In this document: piece after piece, positions 8,033-17,900 of the stretch
How positions within the stretch are numbered: the first letter of the stretch is position 1
Layout of the letters: the number at the start of each line of letters is the position of its first letter
Assembly (NCBI GenBank): GCA_013695685.1
Contig: JACCZY010000126.1
Location: 1-34,334, forward strand
From: Geodermatophilaceae bacterium
GTDB lineage: Bacteria; Actinomycetota; Actinomycetes; Mycobacteriales; Geodermatophilaceae
Length of the DNA stretch: 34,334 nt
Direction: 5' to 3'
Notes under the pieces: generated by a model
What the model saw: only the letters and a program-made list of their open reading frames with translations
Told to the model about the DNA's origin: nothing
The model's database searches: none
Program-made: the position numbers and the translations under genes

Positions 8033-8791
8033 ATGCAGGTTCCCGGCTCCCGACTCGTCGTTGCCCTGCTGACGACGGCTCTGGTCCTCACCGGCTGCAG
8101 TGAGGACGACCCCGACGCCAACCGTGCTCCCGGAGCTGAGATCACCGTCGCCGAGGCGCAGGTGCTGGCCGAGGTCCTGCACCGCAATGTCCAGGAGGGC
8201 GGGGCCGACGTCAACGTCAGCGCCGAGTACGCCGAGGAGGCGCTGCTCACCATGACGGGCAGCATCGACTTCACCACCGGCACCGGGACCCTGGACACCC
8301 TCACCACGTACACCACCGGCCAACCCGACGAGCTGCGCACCATCTACTTCACCACCGACCGGATCGTGATCGGCAACATCCCCGGCTTCACCGACGCCAT
8401 GGTGGCCGCCGGCCGCGACGGTGTCCTGTACCTGCGCACCGACCTGGATCAGCAGACCCGTCTGGTGGACAACATCGTCGGGATGCTGCTGCGGCTGGCC
8501 ACCGAACAACCGGACGACCCGGAGAACCTGATCGCCGCCGGCTACACCTGGGAAGGCGCGGGTCGGATCGACACCGTGCTCACGAACACCTTCAGCACCG
8601 GCACGTCGTCGATCAGCGTCGGCGTCGAGGATGAGCTGCTGTACCAGTTCGCCGCCCCACCGCTGAACGGCAGCTTTCCGGTCCGGATCACCTTGAGCGA
8701 CCACGGTCCCCGCGAGATCGACTTCCCGCCGGAGGAGCAGATAGCCGACACGTCGGCGTACCCGGAGGTAGCGAGCCAGTTCGGCTACTGA
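8033..8791 (+). CDS. Secreted lipoprotein, LppX/LprAFG-like
   Basis: This 252-residue protein has a clear lipoprotein signal: MQVPGSRLVVALLTTALVLTGCSEDD. The lipobox is LTGC, so the mature protein would be anchored by Cys at about residue 21-22. The body has alternating beta-like stretches (VNVSAEYAEEALLTMTGSIDFTTGTGTLDTLTTY, GRDGVLYLRTDLDQQTRLVDNIVGMLL) typical in outline of the LppX/LprG group of lipid-handling lipoproteins. That family link is from pattern and not certain. It stands downstream of ino1 but has its own promoter signal. It converges on the YqgE gene across a strong hairpin. Confidence 0.72.
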   Translation: MQVPGSRLVVALLTTALVLTGCSEDDPDANRAPGAEITVAEAQVLAEVLHRNVQEGGADVNVSAEYAEEALLTMTGSIDFTTGTGTLDTLTTYTTGQPDELRTIYFTTDRIVIGNIPGFTDAMVAAGRDGVLYLRTDLDQQTRLVDNIVGMLLRLATEQPDDPENLIAAGYTWEGAGRIDTVLTNTFSTGTSSISVGVEDELLYQFAAPPLNGSFPVRITLSDHGPREIDFPPEEQIADTSAYPEVASQFGY

Positions 8792-8813
8792 CCGCTCCGG
8801 GCCGACCATGGGG

Positions 8814-8848
8814 GACGGGGACGGCCCCTTCCCCGGGCCGCCCCCGTC
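8814..8848. terminator. Strong hairpin between convergent genes
   Basis: A 14-bp stem (8814-8827 with 8835-8848, one mismatch) encloses a 7-nt loop. It sits in the 102-bp gap between two convergent stops (8791 and 8894). There is no T tract, which is usual for actinobacterial terminators. It could serve both genes. Confidence 0.75.
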
Positions 8849-8893
8849 GCTGCTGTTGTACCCCTGCGGCCGGGTGCTGTCAGCTCCGACGCG

Positions 8894-9448
8894 CTAGTTC
8901 AGACTCGGATCTTCGGTGTACGCCGACAGCATCGCGAGCGAGCCGCCCTGCCGTCGCAGCACCGCCTGCCACAGCCCGACTCCGGTCTCGCTGACCACGT
9001 CCGCGGGTTGACTCGGCACCACTGCCCAGGCGTGCTCGGCGATCTCCGCGGTGAGCTGGCCGGGGCCCCAACCGGAGTAGCCGGCGAAGACCCGCAGCCG
9101 GTCCAGGACCGCGCCGGTCACGGCGGGATCGGCGTCGAGGTCGACCAGGTGCACCGGCTGGGCGAGCGGCCGCAGCCCCGGTACGTCCGGCGGCGGGTTC
9201 CCGACGCCGAGGCACAGCGCGGTGTCCCGCTCACACGGGCCACCGACGTGGAACGTGCGAGGTGCCGCCGCGAGCGACCACCAGCCCGGCAGGACCTCGA
9301 GCAGGTCGGTGTCGCTCGGCCGGTTCAGGACGACTCCCAACGTGCCGTGCCCTCCGTGGTCGACCACGTACACCACTGTCCGATCGAAGTTGGGATCGGT
9401 CAGCGCCGGCATGGCGACGAGCAGGTCGCCGCTGCGCACGCGGGGCAT
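8894..9448 (-). CDS. YqgE/AlgH family protein
   Basis: This 184-residue protein of the DUF179 (YqgE/AlgH) family is related to mycobacterial Rv0038. Recognisable parts are GDLLVAMPALTDPNFDRTVVYVVDH, LGVVLNRPSDTDLLEVLPGW, HVGGPCERDTALCLG and RVFAGYSGWGPGQLTAEI. The structure is known in several bacteria but the role is unclear. It has been proposed as a regulator or stress-related protein. Start ATG 9448 is chosen because MPRVRSGDLL matches the family start. GTG 9457 would add three residues. Its divergent partner is the MFS transporter, an arrangement shared with Mycobacterium. Confidence 0.9.
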   Translation of the reverse strand: MPRVRSGDLLVAMPALTDPNFDRTVVYVVDHGGHGTLGVVLNRPSDTDLLEVLPGWWSLAAAPRTFHVGGPCERDTALCLGVGNPPPDVPGLRPLAQPVHLVDLDADPAVTGAVLDRLRVFAGYSGWGPGQLTAEIAEHAWAVVPSQPADVVSETGVGLWQAVLRRQGGSLAMLSAYTEDPSLN

Positions 9449-9504
9449 ACGGTTCACTGTGCCGCATCCGGGGCCGTCAGCGCAGCGCAGCGGGTGACCC
9501 GGCA

Positions 9505-9510
9505 TACCCT
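9505..9510 (+). promoter_or_regulatory. -10 element TACCCT of the MFS transporter gene
   Basis: TACCCT ends exactly 6 nt before GTG 9517, predicting a leaderless mRNA and supporting that start. Confidence 0.5.
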
Positions 9511-9516
9511 CGATCG

Positions 9517-10833
9517 GTGCCCGCAAACCCCCTCGACAGCGCCAGGGCGGCTGCCCGGCCGGTCGGTGCGGCGAGCCTGCGGGCCTGTCTGGCTCGGGCC
9601 GACTTCCGCCGGCTGCTCGCGGTCAGGCTCAGCGCCCAGTGGGCGGACGGGGTCTTCCAGGCGAGTCTGGCCGGCGTCGTGTTGTTCAACCCGGCCCGCG
9701 CCGCGACCGCGACGGACGTAGCCGCCGGGCTCGCCGTGCTGCTGCTGCCGTACTCGCTGCTCGGCCCGTTCGCCGGCGTGTTCCTCGACCGCTGGAGCCG
9801 TCAGCGCGTGCTGCTCGTGTCCAACCTGATCCGGTGCGCCCTGCTCGCGGTGGTGGCACTGCTCATCGCGGCCGGAGTCGGCGGCCCTCCGTTCTTCGTC
9901 GCCGCGCTGGCCGTCATCTCGGTCAACCGGTTCTTCCTCTCCGCGCTATCCGCCTCGCTGCCGCACGTCACCCCCGCCGAGCACCTGGTGTTCGCGAACG
10001 CGTTGACGACAACGGCCGGCACGGTTGCGGCGGTCCTGGGCGGCGTCTGCGGCGTAGGCCTCGGCGTACTCGTCGGAGCCGGCGACGACGGGTACGCACT
10101 GATCGCCATGAGCTCCACGGTGGGGTACGCCGTCTCGGCCTTGCTGGCCCGCGGTTTCCCACGCCTGCACCTCGGACCGGACGAGGCCGAGCGGCGCGAG
10201 CGGCCCAGCGCCGGGCACGTGCTGGCCGGGCTGGCCGCCGGTGTCCGGCACATCCGCAGCCACCGCGCCGCACTGGCCGCGCTGGCCGTCATCGGCGCCC
10301 ACCGGTTCCTGCTCGGGCTGGCTACCGTCGCCACCCTGCTGCTGTACCGCAACTATTTCGACAGCTCCGGCGTCTTCCGCGCCGGGCTGGCCGGCCTGAC
10401 GCAGGTAGTCGTCGCCGGCGCGATCGGAGCCGTGCTGGCCGCCGTGGCGACGCCCCCGGCGGTGCGGGCCGTCGGCAAGTCGCGCTGGATCGTCATCGTG
10501 CTGGGCGTGGCCGCCGTCAGCCAGCTCGGCCTCGTCACGCCCTACCTCAAGCCGACGGTCGTGCTGGCGGCGGGCATCATCGGCTTCGTCGGCCAGGCGG
10601 TGAAGATCTGCGTCGACACGATCGTGCAGGAGACCATCGACGACGCCTACCGCGGGCGGGTCTTCAGCGTGTACGACACCGTCTTCAACGGCGCCTTCCT
10701 CGTCGCCGCCGTCCTGGCGGCATTCGCGTTGCCGCCCAGCGGCAAGAGCTACGTCGTACTCGGCGTCGTCGTGGCCGGCTACGCACTCGGTGCCGCCGGC
10801 TACGCCCGAACCGTGTCGCCCCGCCCGCAATGA
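9517..10833 (+). CDS. Major facilitator superfamily transporter (EntS-like exporter group)
   Basis: This 438-residue inner-membrane protein has about 12 hydrophobic spans. The start after GTG 9517 is PANPLDSARAAARP, then FRRLLAVRLSAQWADGVFQASL, the usual first helix of this MFS subgroup. The loop LLGPFAGVFLDRWSRQRVLL is the MFS motif A between helices 2 and 3. It resembles mycobacterial Rv0037c, which also neighbours the algH-like gene. The substrate is unknown; the subgroup is usually annotated as drug or siderophore efflux. The end converges on pcnA with only 2 bp between the stop codons. Confidence 0.88.
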   Translation: MPANPLDSARAAARPVGAASLRACLARADFRRLLAVRLSAQWADGVFQASLAGVVLFNPARAATATDVAAGLAVLLLPYSLLGPFAGVFLDRWSRQRVLLVSNLIRCALLAVVALLIAAGVGGPPFFVAALAVISVNRFFLSALSASLPHVTPAEHLVFANALTTTAGTVAAVLGGVCGVGLGVLVGAGDDGYALIAMSSTVGYAVSALLARGFPRLHLGPDEAERRERPSAGHVLAGLAAGVRHIRSHRAALAALAVIGAHRFLLGLATVATLLLYRNYFDSSGVFRAGLAGLTQVVVAGAIGAVLAAVATPPAVRAVGKSRWIVIVLGVAAVSQLGLVTPYLKPTVVLAAGIIGFVGQAVKICVDTIVQETIDDAYRGRVFSVYDTVFNGAFLVAAVLAAFALPPSGKSYVVLGVVVAGYALGAAGYARTVSPRPQ

Positions 10834-10835
10834 CC

Positions 10836-12269
10836 TCAGCCCGGCGGGAGGTTCTCGTCGGCCCAGCGGCGGAGCTCGGCCTCGGCCTCGGCGCGGGACA
10901 GCTGGCCGCGCTCCAATCGCACCGCCTTGAGGTGCTGCCACGCCCGTCCGACGAGCGGACCCGGAGCCAGCCTCAGCAGCCGGATGATCTCGTTGCCGTC
11001 GAGGTCCGGCCGCACCGCGTCGAGATCCTCCCGCTCCTTGATGTCGGCGATCCGCTTCTCCAGGGCGTCGTACGTCGCCGACAGCGCCCGAGCCCGCCGT
11101 TCGTTGCGGGTGGTGCAGTCGGAGCGGACCAGCTTGTGCAGCCGGCCCAGCAACGGCCCGGCGTCGACGACGTAGCGGCGTACGGCGGAGTCGGTCCACT
11201 CCCCGCGCCCGTAGCCGTGAAAGCGCAGGTGCAGGAAGGTCAACTGCTGGACGTCGCGTACGACGTCGTTCGGGAAACGCAGCGCGCGGAGCCGCTCGCG
11301 CACCATCCGGGCGCCGACGACCTCATGGTGGTGGAAGCTGACCCGTCCCTGCGGCTCGTAACGCCGGGTCGCCGGCTTGCCGATGTCGTGCAGTAGCGCG
11401 GCCAGCCGCAGCACCAGGTCCGCACCCTCCGGACCTTCGAGTTCGATCGCCTGCTCCAGCACCGTCAACGAGTGCGTGTACACGTCCTTGTGCTGGTGGT
11501 GCTCGTCGATCTCCAGCCGCAGCGCCGACAGTTCGGGCAGCACCGATGCGGCCAGGCCGCTGTCCACCATCAGTTCCAGGCCGGCCCGCGGGTCCCCGCC
11601 GAGGATCAGCTTCGACAACTCGGCCTGCACCCGCTCCGCTGAGATCCGGGCGAGCTGGCCAGCCATTCCGGTGACCGCCGCGAGCACGTCCGCCGTCGGC
11701 ACCACGCCGAGTTGGGCAACGAAACGGGCGGCGCGCAGCATCCGCAGCGGGTCGTCGGCGAAGGAGTCCTCGGGTCGCCCGGGCGTGCGCAGCCGCCGCG
11801 CCAGCAGGTCCGGCAGCCCGCCGAACGGGTCGGTGAAGGTGTTGTCCTGCACCGAGAAGGCCATCGCGTTGATCGTGAAATCCCGCCGGGCCAGGTCAGC
11901 GGCGAGTGAGTCGCCGTACACGACGTCGGGCTTGCGGCCGACCCGGTCGTAGCGGTCCGCGCGGTAGGTCGTGATCTCCAGCCGGTGGTCGCCGTACTGC
12001 ACACCCACCGTGCCGAACTCGATCCCGGTGGTCCAGGTGGGCCGGTCGCCGACCAAGTCGAGGATCTGCTCCGGACGGGCGTCGGTGGTCAGGTCCAGGT
12101 CGTCGCCGGCACGCCCGAACAGGGCGTCGCGAACCGACCCGCCGACCAGGTGCAGCTCGTGCCCGGCCGCGGCGAAGCGCTGACCCACCTCACCCAGCAC
12201 CGGTGAGAGCCGCAGCAGTTCGGTCACCAGCCGCCGCTGCGCCTGCGACAGCGCTGGGGTCGCCGTCAT
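10836..12269 (-). CDS. pcnA: CCA tRNA nucleotidyltransferase (poly(A) polymerase family with HD domain)
   Basis: This 477-residue enzyme adds or repairs the CCA end of tRNAs. The N-terminal nucleotidyltransferase domain has LVGGSVRDALFGRAGDDLDLTTDA (about residues 40-65), with the two catalytic Asp residues in DDLDL. RRDFTINAMAF and DPFGGLPDLLARRLRTPG follow. A C-terminal HD domain carries LLHDIGKPATRRY with the phosphohydrolase His-Asp pair. Start ATG 12269 gives MTATPALSQAQRR; an upstream extension overlaps the divergent NUDIX gene and was rejected. Streptomyces and Mycobacterium have the same divergent pair. It ends 2 bp from the convergent MFS gene. Confidence 0.93.
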   Translation of the reverse strand: MTATPALSQAQRRLVTELLRLSPVLGEVGQRFAAAGHELHLVGGSVRDALFGRAGDDLDLTTDARPEQILDLVGDRPTWTTGIEFGTVGVQYGDHRLEITTYRADRYDRVGRKPDVVYGDSLAADLARRDFTINAMAFSVQDNTFTDPFGGLPDLLARRLRTPGRPEDSFADDPLRMLRAARFVAQLGVVPTADVLAAVTGMAGQLARISAERVQAELSKLILGGDPRAGLELMVDSGLAASVLPELSALRLEIDEHHQHKDVYTHSLTVLEQAIELEGPEGADLVLRLAALLHDIGKPATRRYEPQGRVSFHHHEVVGARMVRERLRALRFPNDVVRDVQQLTFLHLRFHGYGRGEWTDSAVRRYVVDAGPLLGRLHKLVRSDCTTRNERRARALSATYDALEKRIADIKEREDLDAVRPDLDGNEIIRLLRLAPGPLVGRAWQHLKAVRLERGQLSRAEAEAELRRWADENLPPG

Positions 12270-12298
12270 GATGGGCCAGCCTACCGAGATCCCCGCGC

Positions 12299-12304
12299 TA
12301 CCCT
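12299..12304 (+). promoter_or_regulatory. -10 element TACCCT of the NUDIX gene
   Basis: TACCCT ends 6 nt before ATG 12311, the same spacing as in several other genes of the window. It lies in the 41-bp divergent gap with pcnA. It probably drives the NUDIX-DUF6049-MurJ run. Confidence 0.55.
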
Positions 12305-12310
12305 CGGGCC

Positions 12311-12772
12311 ATGGCTCGTACGGCGGCGTCTCGCGGCCTGCGTCGGATCGAGGAGACCTCCGCGGGCGGGCTGGTCGTGGACGCCGCAGTCCATCCACCG
12401 GTCGCGGCGCTGATCGGCCGGCACGACCGGCGGGGCCGGCTGCTGTGGTCGCTGCCCAAGGGTCATCTCGAGCCCGGTGAGAGCTTCGAGCAGACAGCGA
12501 TCCGGGAGGTCGCCGAGGAGACCGGCATCACCGGGTCGATCGTGGCACCACTCGGGACCATCGACTTCTGGTTCGTCGCCGAGGGCCGGCGCATCCACAA
12601 GACCGTGCACCACTTCCTGTTGCGGGCCAGCACGGGCACGCTGTCCGACGCCGACCCGGAGGTGAGCGAGGTCGCCTGGGTCCCCCTCGAGCTCTTGCCG
12701 CAGCGGCTGGCCTATGCCGACGAGCGCGAGCTGGTCGAGCGGGTGCCGGAGTTGCTCTCGGGCAGTGCGTGA
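12311..12772 (+). CDS. NUDIX hydrolase (MutT4-like)
   Basis: This 153-residue protein has a complete Nudix box: [17 protein letters not shown] followed by AEETGI (consensus Gx5Ex7REUxEExGU). The N-terminal strand SAGGLVVD and the LLWSLPKG lead-in are typical. It corresponds by position to mycobacterial mutT4 (Rv3908), which hydrolyses nucleotide derivatives; the true substrate here is not known. It begins at ATG 12311 behind a leaderless-type -10 element. Its stop TGA overlaps the GTG start of the next gene by 4 nt, so translation is probably coupled. Confidence 0.93.
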   Translation: MARTAASRGLRRIEETSAGGLVVDAAVHPPVAALIGRHDRRGRLLWSLPKGHLEPGESFEQTAIREVAEETGITGSIVAPLGTIDFWFVAEGRRIHKTVHHFLLRASTGTLSDADPEVSEVAWVPLELLPQRLAYADERELVERVPELLSGSA

Positions 12773-14907
12773 GCAGCCGCATCATGAACGGCGTGCGTCG
12801 ACGATCCCCCTGGCACCTGCTGGTGGTGACGGCGCTGCTGGTCGTCGGGCTCGCACCGGCCGCCGCCGGGCAGGCGGCCCCCGGCGATGACATGCCCCTG
12901 ACCATCACCGTCACCCAACTCGAGCCCCGCACGGTCACCCCGGACGCCACGATCACGGTGTCCGGGACCGTGACGAACACCGCGGATGTCGCCGTCACCG
13001 ACATGGTGATCCGGCTGCAGCGCGGCCAGGTCATGACCAGCCGGGATCAGCTGCAGGACAACGACGAGGACCCGTCCTCCTCGACCAGCGGCTTCGCTCC
13101 CTTCGTGGACCTGCTGTCCGACCTCGCGGCCGGGGACTCCGCGCCGTTTCGCTACCAGGCCACGGCCGAGGAGCTCGGCCTGGCCGCTCTCGGCGTGTAT
13201 CCGCTGATGGTCAACGTGAACGGAACGCCCGACGGCGACGTCGAGCAGCGGGTCGGCCAGCTCGATACCTACCTCCCGTACTTCCCCGAACCGACGCCGG
13301 GCTCGACCGGCGTGTCCTGGCTGTGGCCGCTCGTGGACCGCCCACACCGGGGCCCCGACGGGGTGTTTCTCGACGACGCCCTCGCCGATGCAGTGGCCGA
13401 CGGCGGTCGCCTGGAGCGGCTGGTGTCCCTCGCCGAGGCCAGCCCGCAGGTGCCCCTGACCCTTGCCGTCGACCCGCTGCTGCTGGAGTCGCTGCAGGCG
13501 ATGGTGGGCGGCTACCGGCTCACCGACGGCAGTGCCGGCGGCGGCGGGGCAGCGGCCGGCGCCTGGCTTGAGCGTCTCACCGCGCTGACCCGCACCCGTT
13601 CGGTGCTCGCCCTCCCCTACGCCGACGCCGACATCGTCGCCCTCACCCGAGCCGGTCTGGTCGAGCAGGCGCGCGACGCGGTGGCGCGCGGCGCGGACGT
13701 AGCCGCCGACGTCCTCGGCGCCCCACCGTCCACCGGCCTGACCTGGCCTGTGGACGGCACCCTCACCGAATCCGCGCTGTCGGTGCTGCGAGACGCCGGA
13801 ACCGAGCAGGTGATCCTGGAAGCCGACGCCTTCGAGGTGACGACTGATGGGGACCGGACCGATAGCGCAGCGACGACGGTACCCGGCGGCGACACCCGGG
13901 CACTGGTCAGCGACCCGGTGCTGGACGGCATCGTCGCCTCGGCGGACAGCTGGCCGACCGGACCCCGGATGGCCGAGCAGCGCTACCTCGCCGAACTCGC
14001 CATGATCACCGCCGAGGCCCCGTCGGCCAGCCGCGACCTGCTCATCGCCCCGCCGCGCCGCTGGGACGCGCGGGCGTCGTACGCGTTGCCAATGCTCCTC
14101 GACACCGCCAGCGAGCCGTGGTTGCGCCCGGCCGCGGCCACTGACCTCCTCGGCCTGCCGGCCGTGGACCGCGGTGCACTGGTGTATCCGGAGCTGTCCG
14201 GGGCGCTGGAACTGGATCCCGCCGGCCTAGCGGTGCTCGCGGCCGGTGTCGCGTCGATCAGAGACCTGGCCTCGATGTTCGTCGTGGACTCCGCCGAGGA
14301 CGAGCTGGCCGCGCAGACCGTGACCGACCCGCTGTACCGGGCCGTGCTGAGCGCCGCGTCGTCGTACCGGCGCGGTGATCCCGCCGGCCTGCTGGCCGCG
14401 GCCGGGGCGGTAGACGAGGCGATCGAGGTGCAGCGCAGGCGAGTCTTCTTGCGAGTGCCCGCCGACGGGACCTACAGCCTCGCCTCGGCCCGGGCGGCGC
14501 TGGTATTCACGGTGGAGAACCAGCTTCCCGTTCCGGTGCAGGTCCGGATTAGCGTGGACGCCAGCCTGGTGGCCGGGCTGTCGGCGGACGAGGTCGGTGC
14601 GCAGGTGCTCGCCGCGTCCGGCCGGACGCTGATCGAGGTGCCGACGACGGTCGAGCGACCTGGGCAGTTCCGGGTCACCGCGGCGATCTTCACCCCCGCC
14701 GGTGGCGCGCTCGGTGACCCGGTGCGGCTGACCGTGCGCAGCACCGTGTACGGCGGGATCGCCCTCATCATCACGATCGGCTCGGGAGTGCTGCTGATGC
14801 TGCTCTTCGGCCTGCGCCTGATCCGGCGGTTGCGCAGCGGGCAGGGTCCGCCCGACCCGGCACCGGAGCCGCTCGACCAGCAGGTGCCCTTACGGGCCGG
14901 GACGTGA
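12769..14907 (+). CDS. DUF6049 family secreted/membrane-anchored protein
   Basis: This 712-residue protein has an N-terminal signal sequence ([20 protein letters not shown]), a long extracytoplasmic region and one C-terminal membrane span ([21 protein letters not shown]), followed by a short basic cytoplasmic tail. The ectodomain starts with an Ig-like repeat ([19 protein letters not shown]) and has a second beta-rich stretch near residues 560-645. The family is syntenic with Rv3909 in mycobacteria and always lies just before murJ, which suggests an envelope role alongside lipid II export. No enzyme motif is visible. GTG 12769 overlaps the NUDIX stop; ATG 12784 is another possible start. Its own stop overlaps the next start by 4 nt. 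Confidence 0.85.
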   Translation: MSSRIMNGVRRRSPWHLLVVTALLVVGLAPAAAGQAAPGDDMPLTITVTQLEPRTVTPDATITVSGTVTNTADVAVTDMVIRLQRGQVMTSRDQLQDNDEDPSSSTSGFAPFVDLLSDLAAGDSAPFRYQATAEELGLAALGVYPLMVNVNGTPDGDVEQRVGQLDTYLPYFPEPTPGSTGVSWLWPLVDRPHRGPDGVFLDDALADAVADGGRLERLVSLAEASPQVPLTLAVDPLLLESLQAMVGGYRLTDGSAGGGGAAAGAWLERLTALTRTRSVLALPYADADIVALTRAGLVEQARDAVARGADVAADVLGAPPSTGLTWPVDGTLTESALSVLRDAGTEQVILEADAFEVTTDGDRTDSAATTVPGGDTRALVSDPVLDGIVASADSWPTGPRMAEQRYLAELAMITAEAPSASRDLLIAPPRRWDARASYALPMLLDTASEPWLRPAAATDLLGLPAVDRGALVYPELSGALELDPAGLAVLAAGVASIRDLASMFVVDSAEDELAAQTVTDPLYRAVLSAASSYRRGDPAGLLAAAGAVDEAIEVQRRRVFLRVPADGTYSLASARAALVFTVENQLPVPVQVRISVDASLVAGLSADEVGAQVLAASGRTLIEVPTTVERPGQFRVTAAIFTPAGGALGDPVRLTVRSTVYGGIALIITIGSGVLLMLLFGLRLIRRLRSGQGPPDPAPEPLDQQVPLRAGT

Positions 14908-17900
14908 GTTCTGGGGAGCAGCCTCAGGTGAGTAAGCCCGCCTCACCCAGTCTGGGTCGGGCTGCCACCACCATGGCGGTGGGCACCGCCGTGTCGCGGC
15001 TGACCGGTTTCGCCCGCACCGTCGTCCTAGTCGCGGCGATCGGCCTCGGCCTGGTCGGAGACGCCTATAACACCGCTAACACCCTGCCGAACATCGTCTA
15101 CGAGTTGCTGCTCGGCGGCGTGCTTACCAGCGTCATCGTGCCGCTGCTCGTGCACGCCCGGGCCCGTGACGCCGATGACGGCCTGGCCTACACCCAGCGC
15201 CTGTTGAGCCTGCTGACCGTCGTACTGCTGGTGGCTACGGCGTTGGCGATCCTGCTCGCGCCGGTGCTGACGTACGCCTACGGCATCCGCGACGATCCCG
15301 AGCAGGTCGCATTGGCGAACATGCTCGCCCGGATCCTGCTCGTTGAGATCGTGTTCTACGGCGTCGGCGCGATGTTGACCGCGATCCTCAACAGCCGGCA
15401 GGTGTTCGGCCCGCCGGCGTGGGCACCGGTGCTGAACAACCTCGTGGTCATCGCAACCGGACTCGTCTTCATCGGGCTCAATGACGCCGGCGACCTGACC
15501 ACCACCACGATCTCGCCGGGGCTGGTCTGGCTACTCGGCATCGGTACGACGCTCGGCATCGTCGTACAGGCGCTGGCCCTGCTGCCCTCGCTGCGCCGGG
15601 CCGGGGTGCGATGGGCGTGGCGTTGGGACTGGCGCAACGCCGGGCTGGGCGAGGCCGGTCGGCTCGGGCTGTGGGTGATCGGCTACGTCGCCGTCAGCCA
15701 GGTCGGTTACGTGGTGATCATGGCGTTGGCCAACGAGGCCGGGCGCGCCTCCGGGGTCGGCTCGATCGTCTACGCGAACGCGAGCCTGCTCTTCCAACTG
15801 CCGTACGGAATCATCGGTGTCGCCCTGCTGACCGCGCTGCTGCCACGGATGAGCAGGGCCGCGGCCGGGGCGGATCGCGTCGCCGTGGTGCGTGACCTGT
15901 CCCTCGGGGCGCGACTCACGGCTGTCGCGCTCATCCCGATCAGCGCCCTGCTGATCGTCCTCGGCCCGGCGATCGCGACCGTCGCGTTCGCCCGGGGCCA
16001 GGTGGACGCAGCCCAGGCCCGCACGGTCGGCGTCGTCCTGGCCGCCTCGGCCTTCGGCCTCTTCCCGTATGCGGTCACGATGCTGCAGTTGCGGGTCTTC
16101 TACGCGTTGAAGGACGCGCGTACGCCGACGCTCATCAACATGGCGATGGTCGCCGTCCGGGTGCCGTTGTGCCTACTCGTGCCGGCGCTGGTACCCACCG
16201 AGCACATCGTCACCGGCCTGGCGATCGCCAACAGCGTGTCGTTCGTGGTCGGCGCCGTCGTGGGAGAGCTGTGGCTGCGGCGGCGGATGGGCCGGCTGGA
16301 GACGCCGCGCGTCCTTCGCACGGCCGGCCTGCTCGCCCTCGCGTCGACAGTCGGTGCGCTGGCCGCGTGGGCGGTGGTGATCCAGATTGAATCGTTACTC
16401 GGGCGCGACGTGCTGGGCAGTGCCGCGGCGGTGGTGGCAGGTAGCCTGATCGGCGGTGTGGCAGTGCTCGCCGGCTGTCTCGTGCTGCCCATACCGGAGG
16501 TCAGGGATTTCGCCGCCGTCGTACGCCGACGCTTCGGCGGCAGTTCCCCCGACCGTCCGGACGGTGCCGCCCGAGCTGCCGAGCAATCGGTCAGGTCGGC
16601 CGGCGGGTTCGGCGAAGGTCGAGGAGAGAAGGCGTCGCAGGTGGAGTCCGGTAGGCCGGCGGAGGCGGCTGCAGGTCCCGGTGGAGGGCTCGACGAGTCC
16701 GCCTCGGGCGAGCCGGTCACGATCGGCGGACGCTACCGGCTGCTGAGCCGCTCCGGGGCCGACGAGGAGACCGGGGCAGGGCGGCTGTCAACCTGGCGCG
16801 CTCGCGACAACTTGCTACTGCGTGACGTCATGCTGCGCATTCATGCACCCGGTGGATCAGCCGCCCGTCCGTTCCTCGACCGGGCGCTGGGGGCGGGCGT
16901 CTTGTCGCATCCGGCACTGGCCATGGTCTACGACGCCGTGGACGAGAACCGGCGAGCGTACGTCGTCAGCGAGTGGGTCGAGGGCATCAGCCTGGCCGCG
17001 AAGTTGGGCAGCGGGCCGCTGCCCGAACCGGACGCGCGGGAGACGATCCGCCGGGTGGCCGAAGGCGTGGCGCAGGCGCACGATCTCGGTCTGGCGGTCG
17101 GCGGGCTCACCCCCGATCGGGTCATCCTCACGCGGACCGGGAGCGTCACGGTGGTCGCCATCCCCGCTCCTGTGGCCAGCAGCGACGCCGATGTCCGGGC
17201 CCTCGGTGCGCTGCTGTTCGCGACTCTGACCGGCTTCCTGCCAGTCGAGGACGACCGGGCTGCGCTCGACCGGCAGCTGCAGAACGCCGCTGCGCCAGAC
17301 CTCGCCGAGGTGGCGCTGGCGGCACTCGACGGTCGGCTGCCCACGGCCGGTGAGATGGTCTCCCGCCTGCTCGCCGGGCGTCGGCGGCACGAGCACGGCT
17401 TCGCCGACAGCGGCCTGGCGTTCATCACCGATCGCTACGAGTACGACACCGATGGCCGCGGCGGCCCCCAGGTGGACGCCGGCTGGCCGACCGTTTCCGA
17501 GCCTGGGCACTCCGGCCCTGAGCAGTCCGGTCCTGGACAGTCTGGCCCTGGCCGGTCCGGCGCCGAGCGGTCCGGCGCGCCACCTGATGACGACTACCCG
17601 ACCGACAACACCCGTCCCATTGCTGCCGGTCGCGAGACGGAGTCGTCATCGGCATCGGAGTCGGCATCGTCATCGGCTCCCGTGCGGCCCGGCGACGAGG
17701 GTACCGCCGGCAACCGGCCGCCGAGAAGTTGGCTGACCGCCTTGCCGCTGCGGGGGTCCCGCCGGCGCCAAGCCGCCGAGGCGCAGGTCGACGAACCAAC
17801 AGAGCAGCCGGCCGAGGAGCACGCCAGTCCCAGGCGGCCGGCCGAGCAGTCGGCCGGGGAGCACGCCGGGGCCGAGTCCAACAACACTGCCAACGACGCG

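Noticed and set aside
9946-11199. Long minus-strand frame of 417 residues
   Set aside because: Antisense to the MFS gene and out of frame with pcnA; composition is shadow-like.
9639-11396. Long Arg-rich reading frame of 585 residues on the plus strand
   Set aside because: It is a frame shadow over the MFS transporter and pcnA. Arg/Pro/Ala-rich composition and lack of motifs are typical for a third-position shadow in GC-rich DNA.
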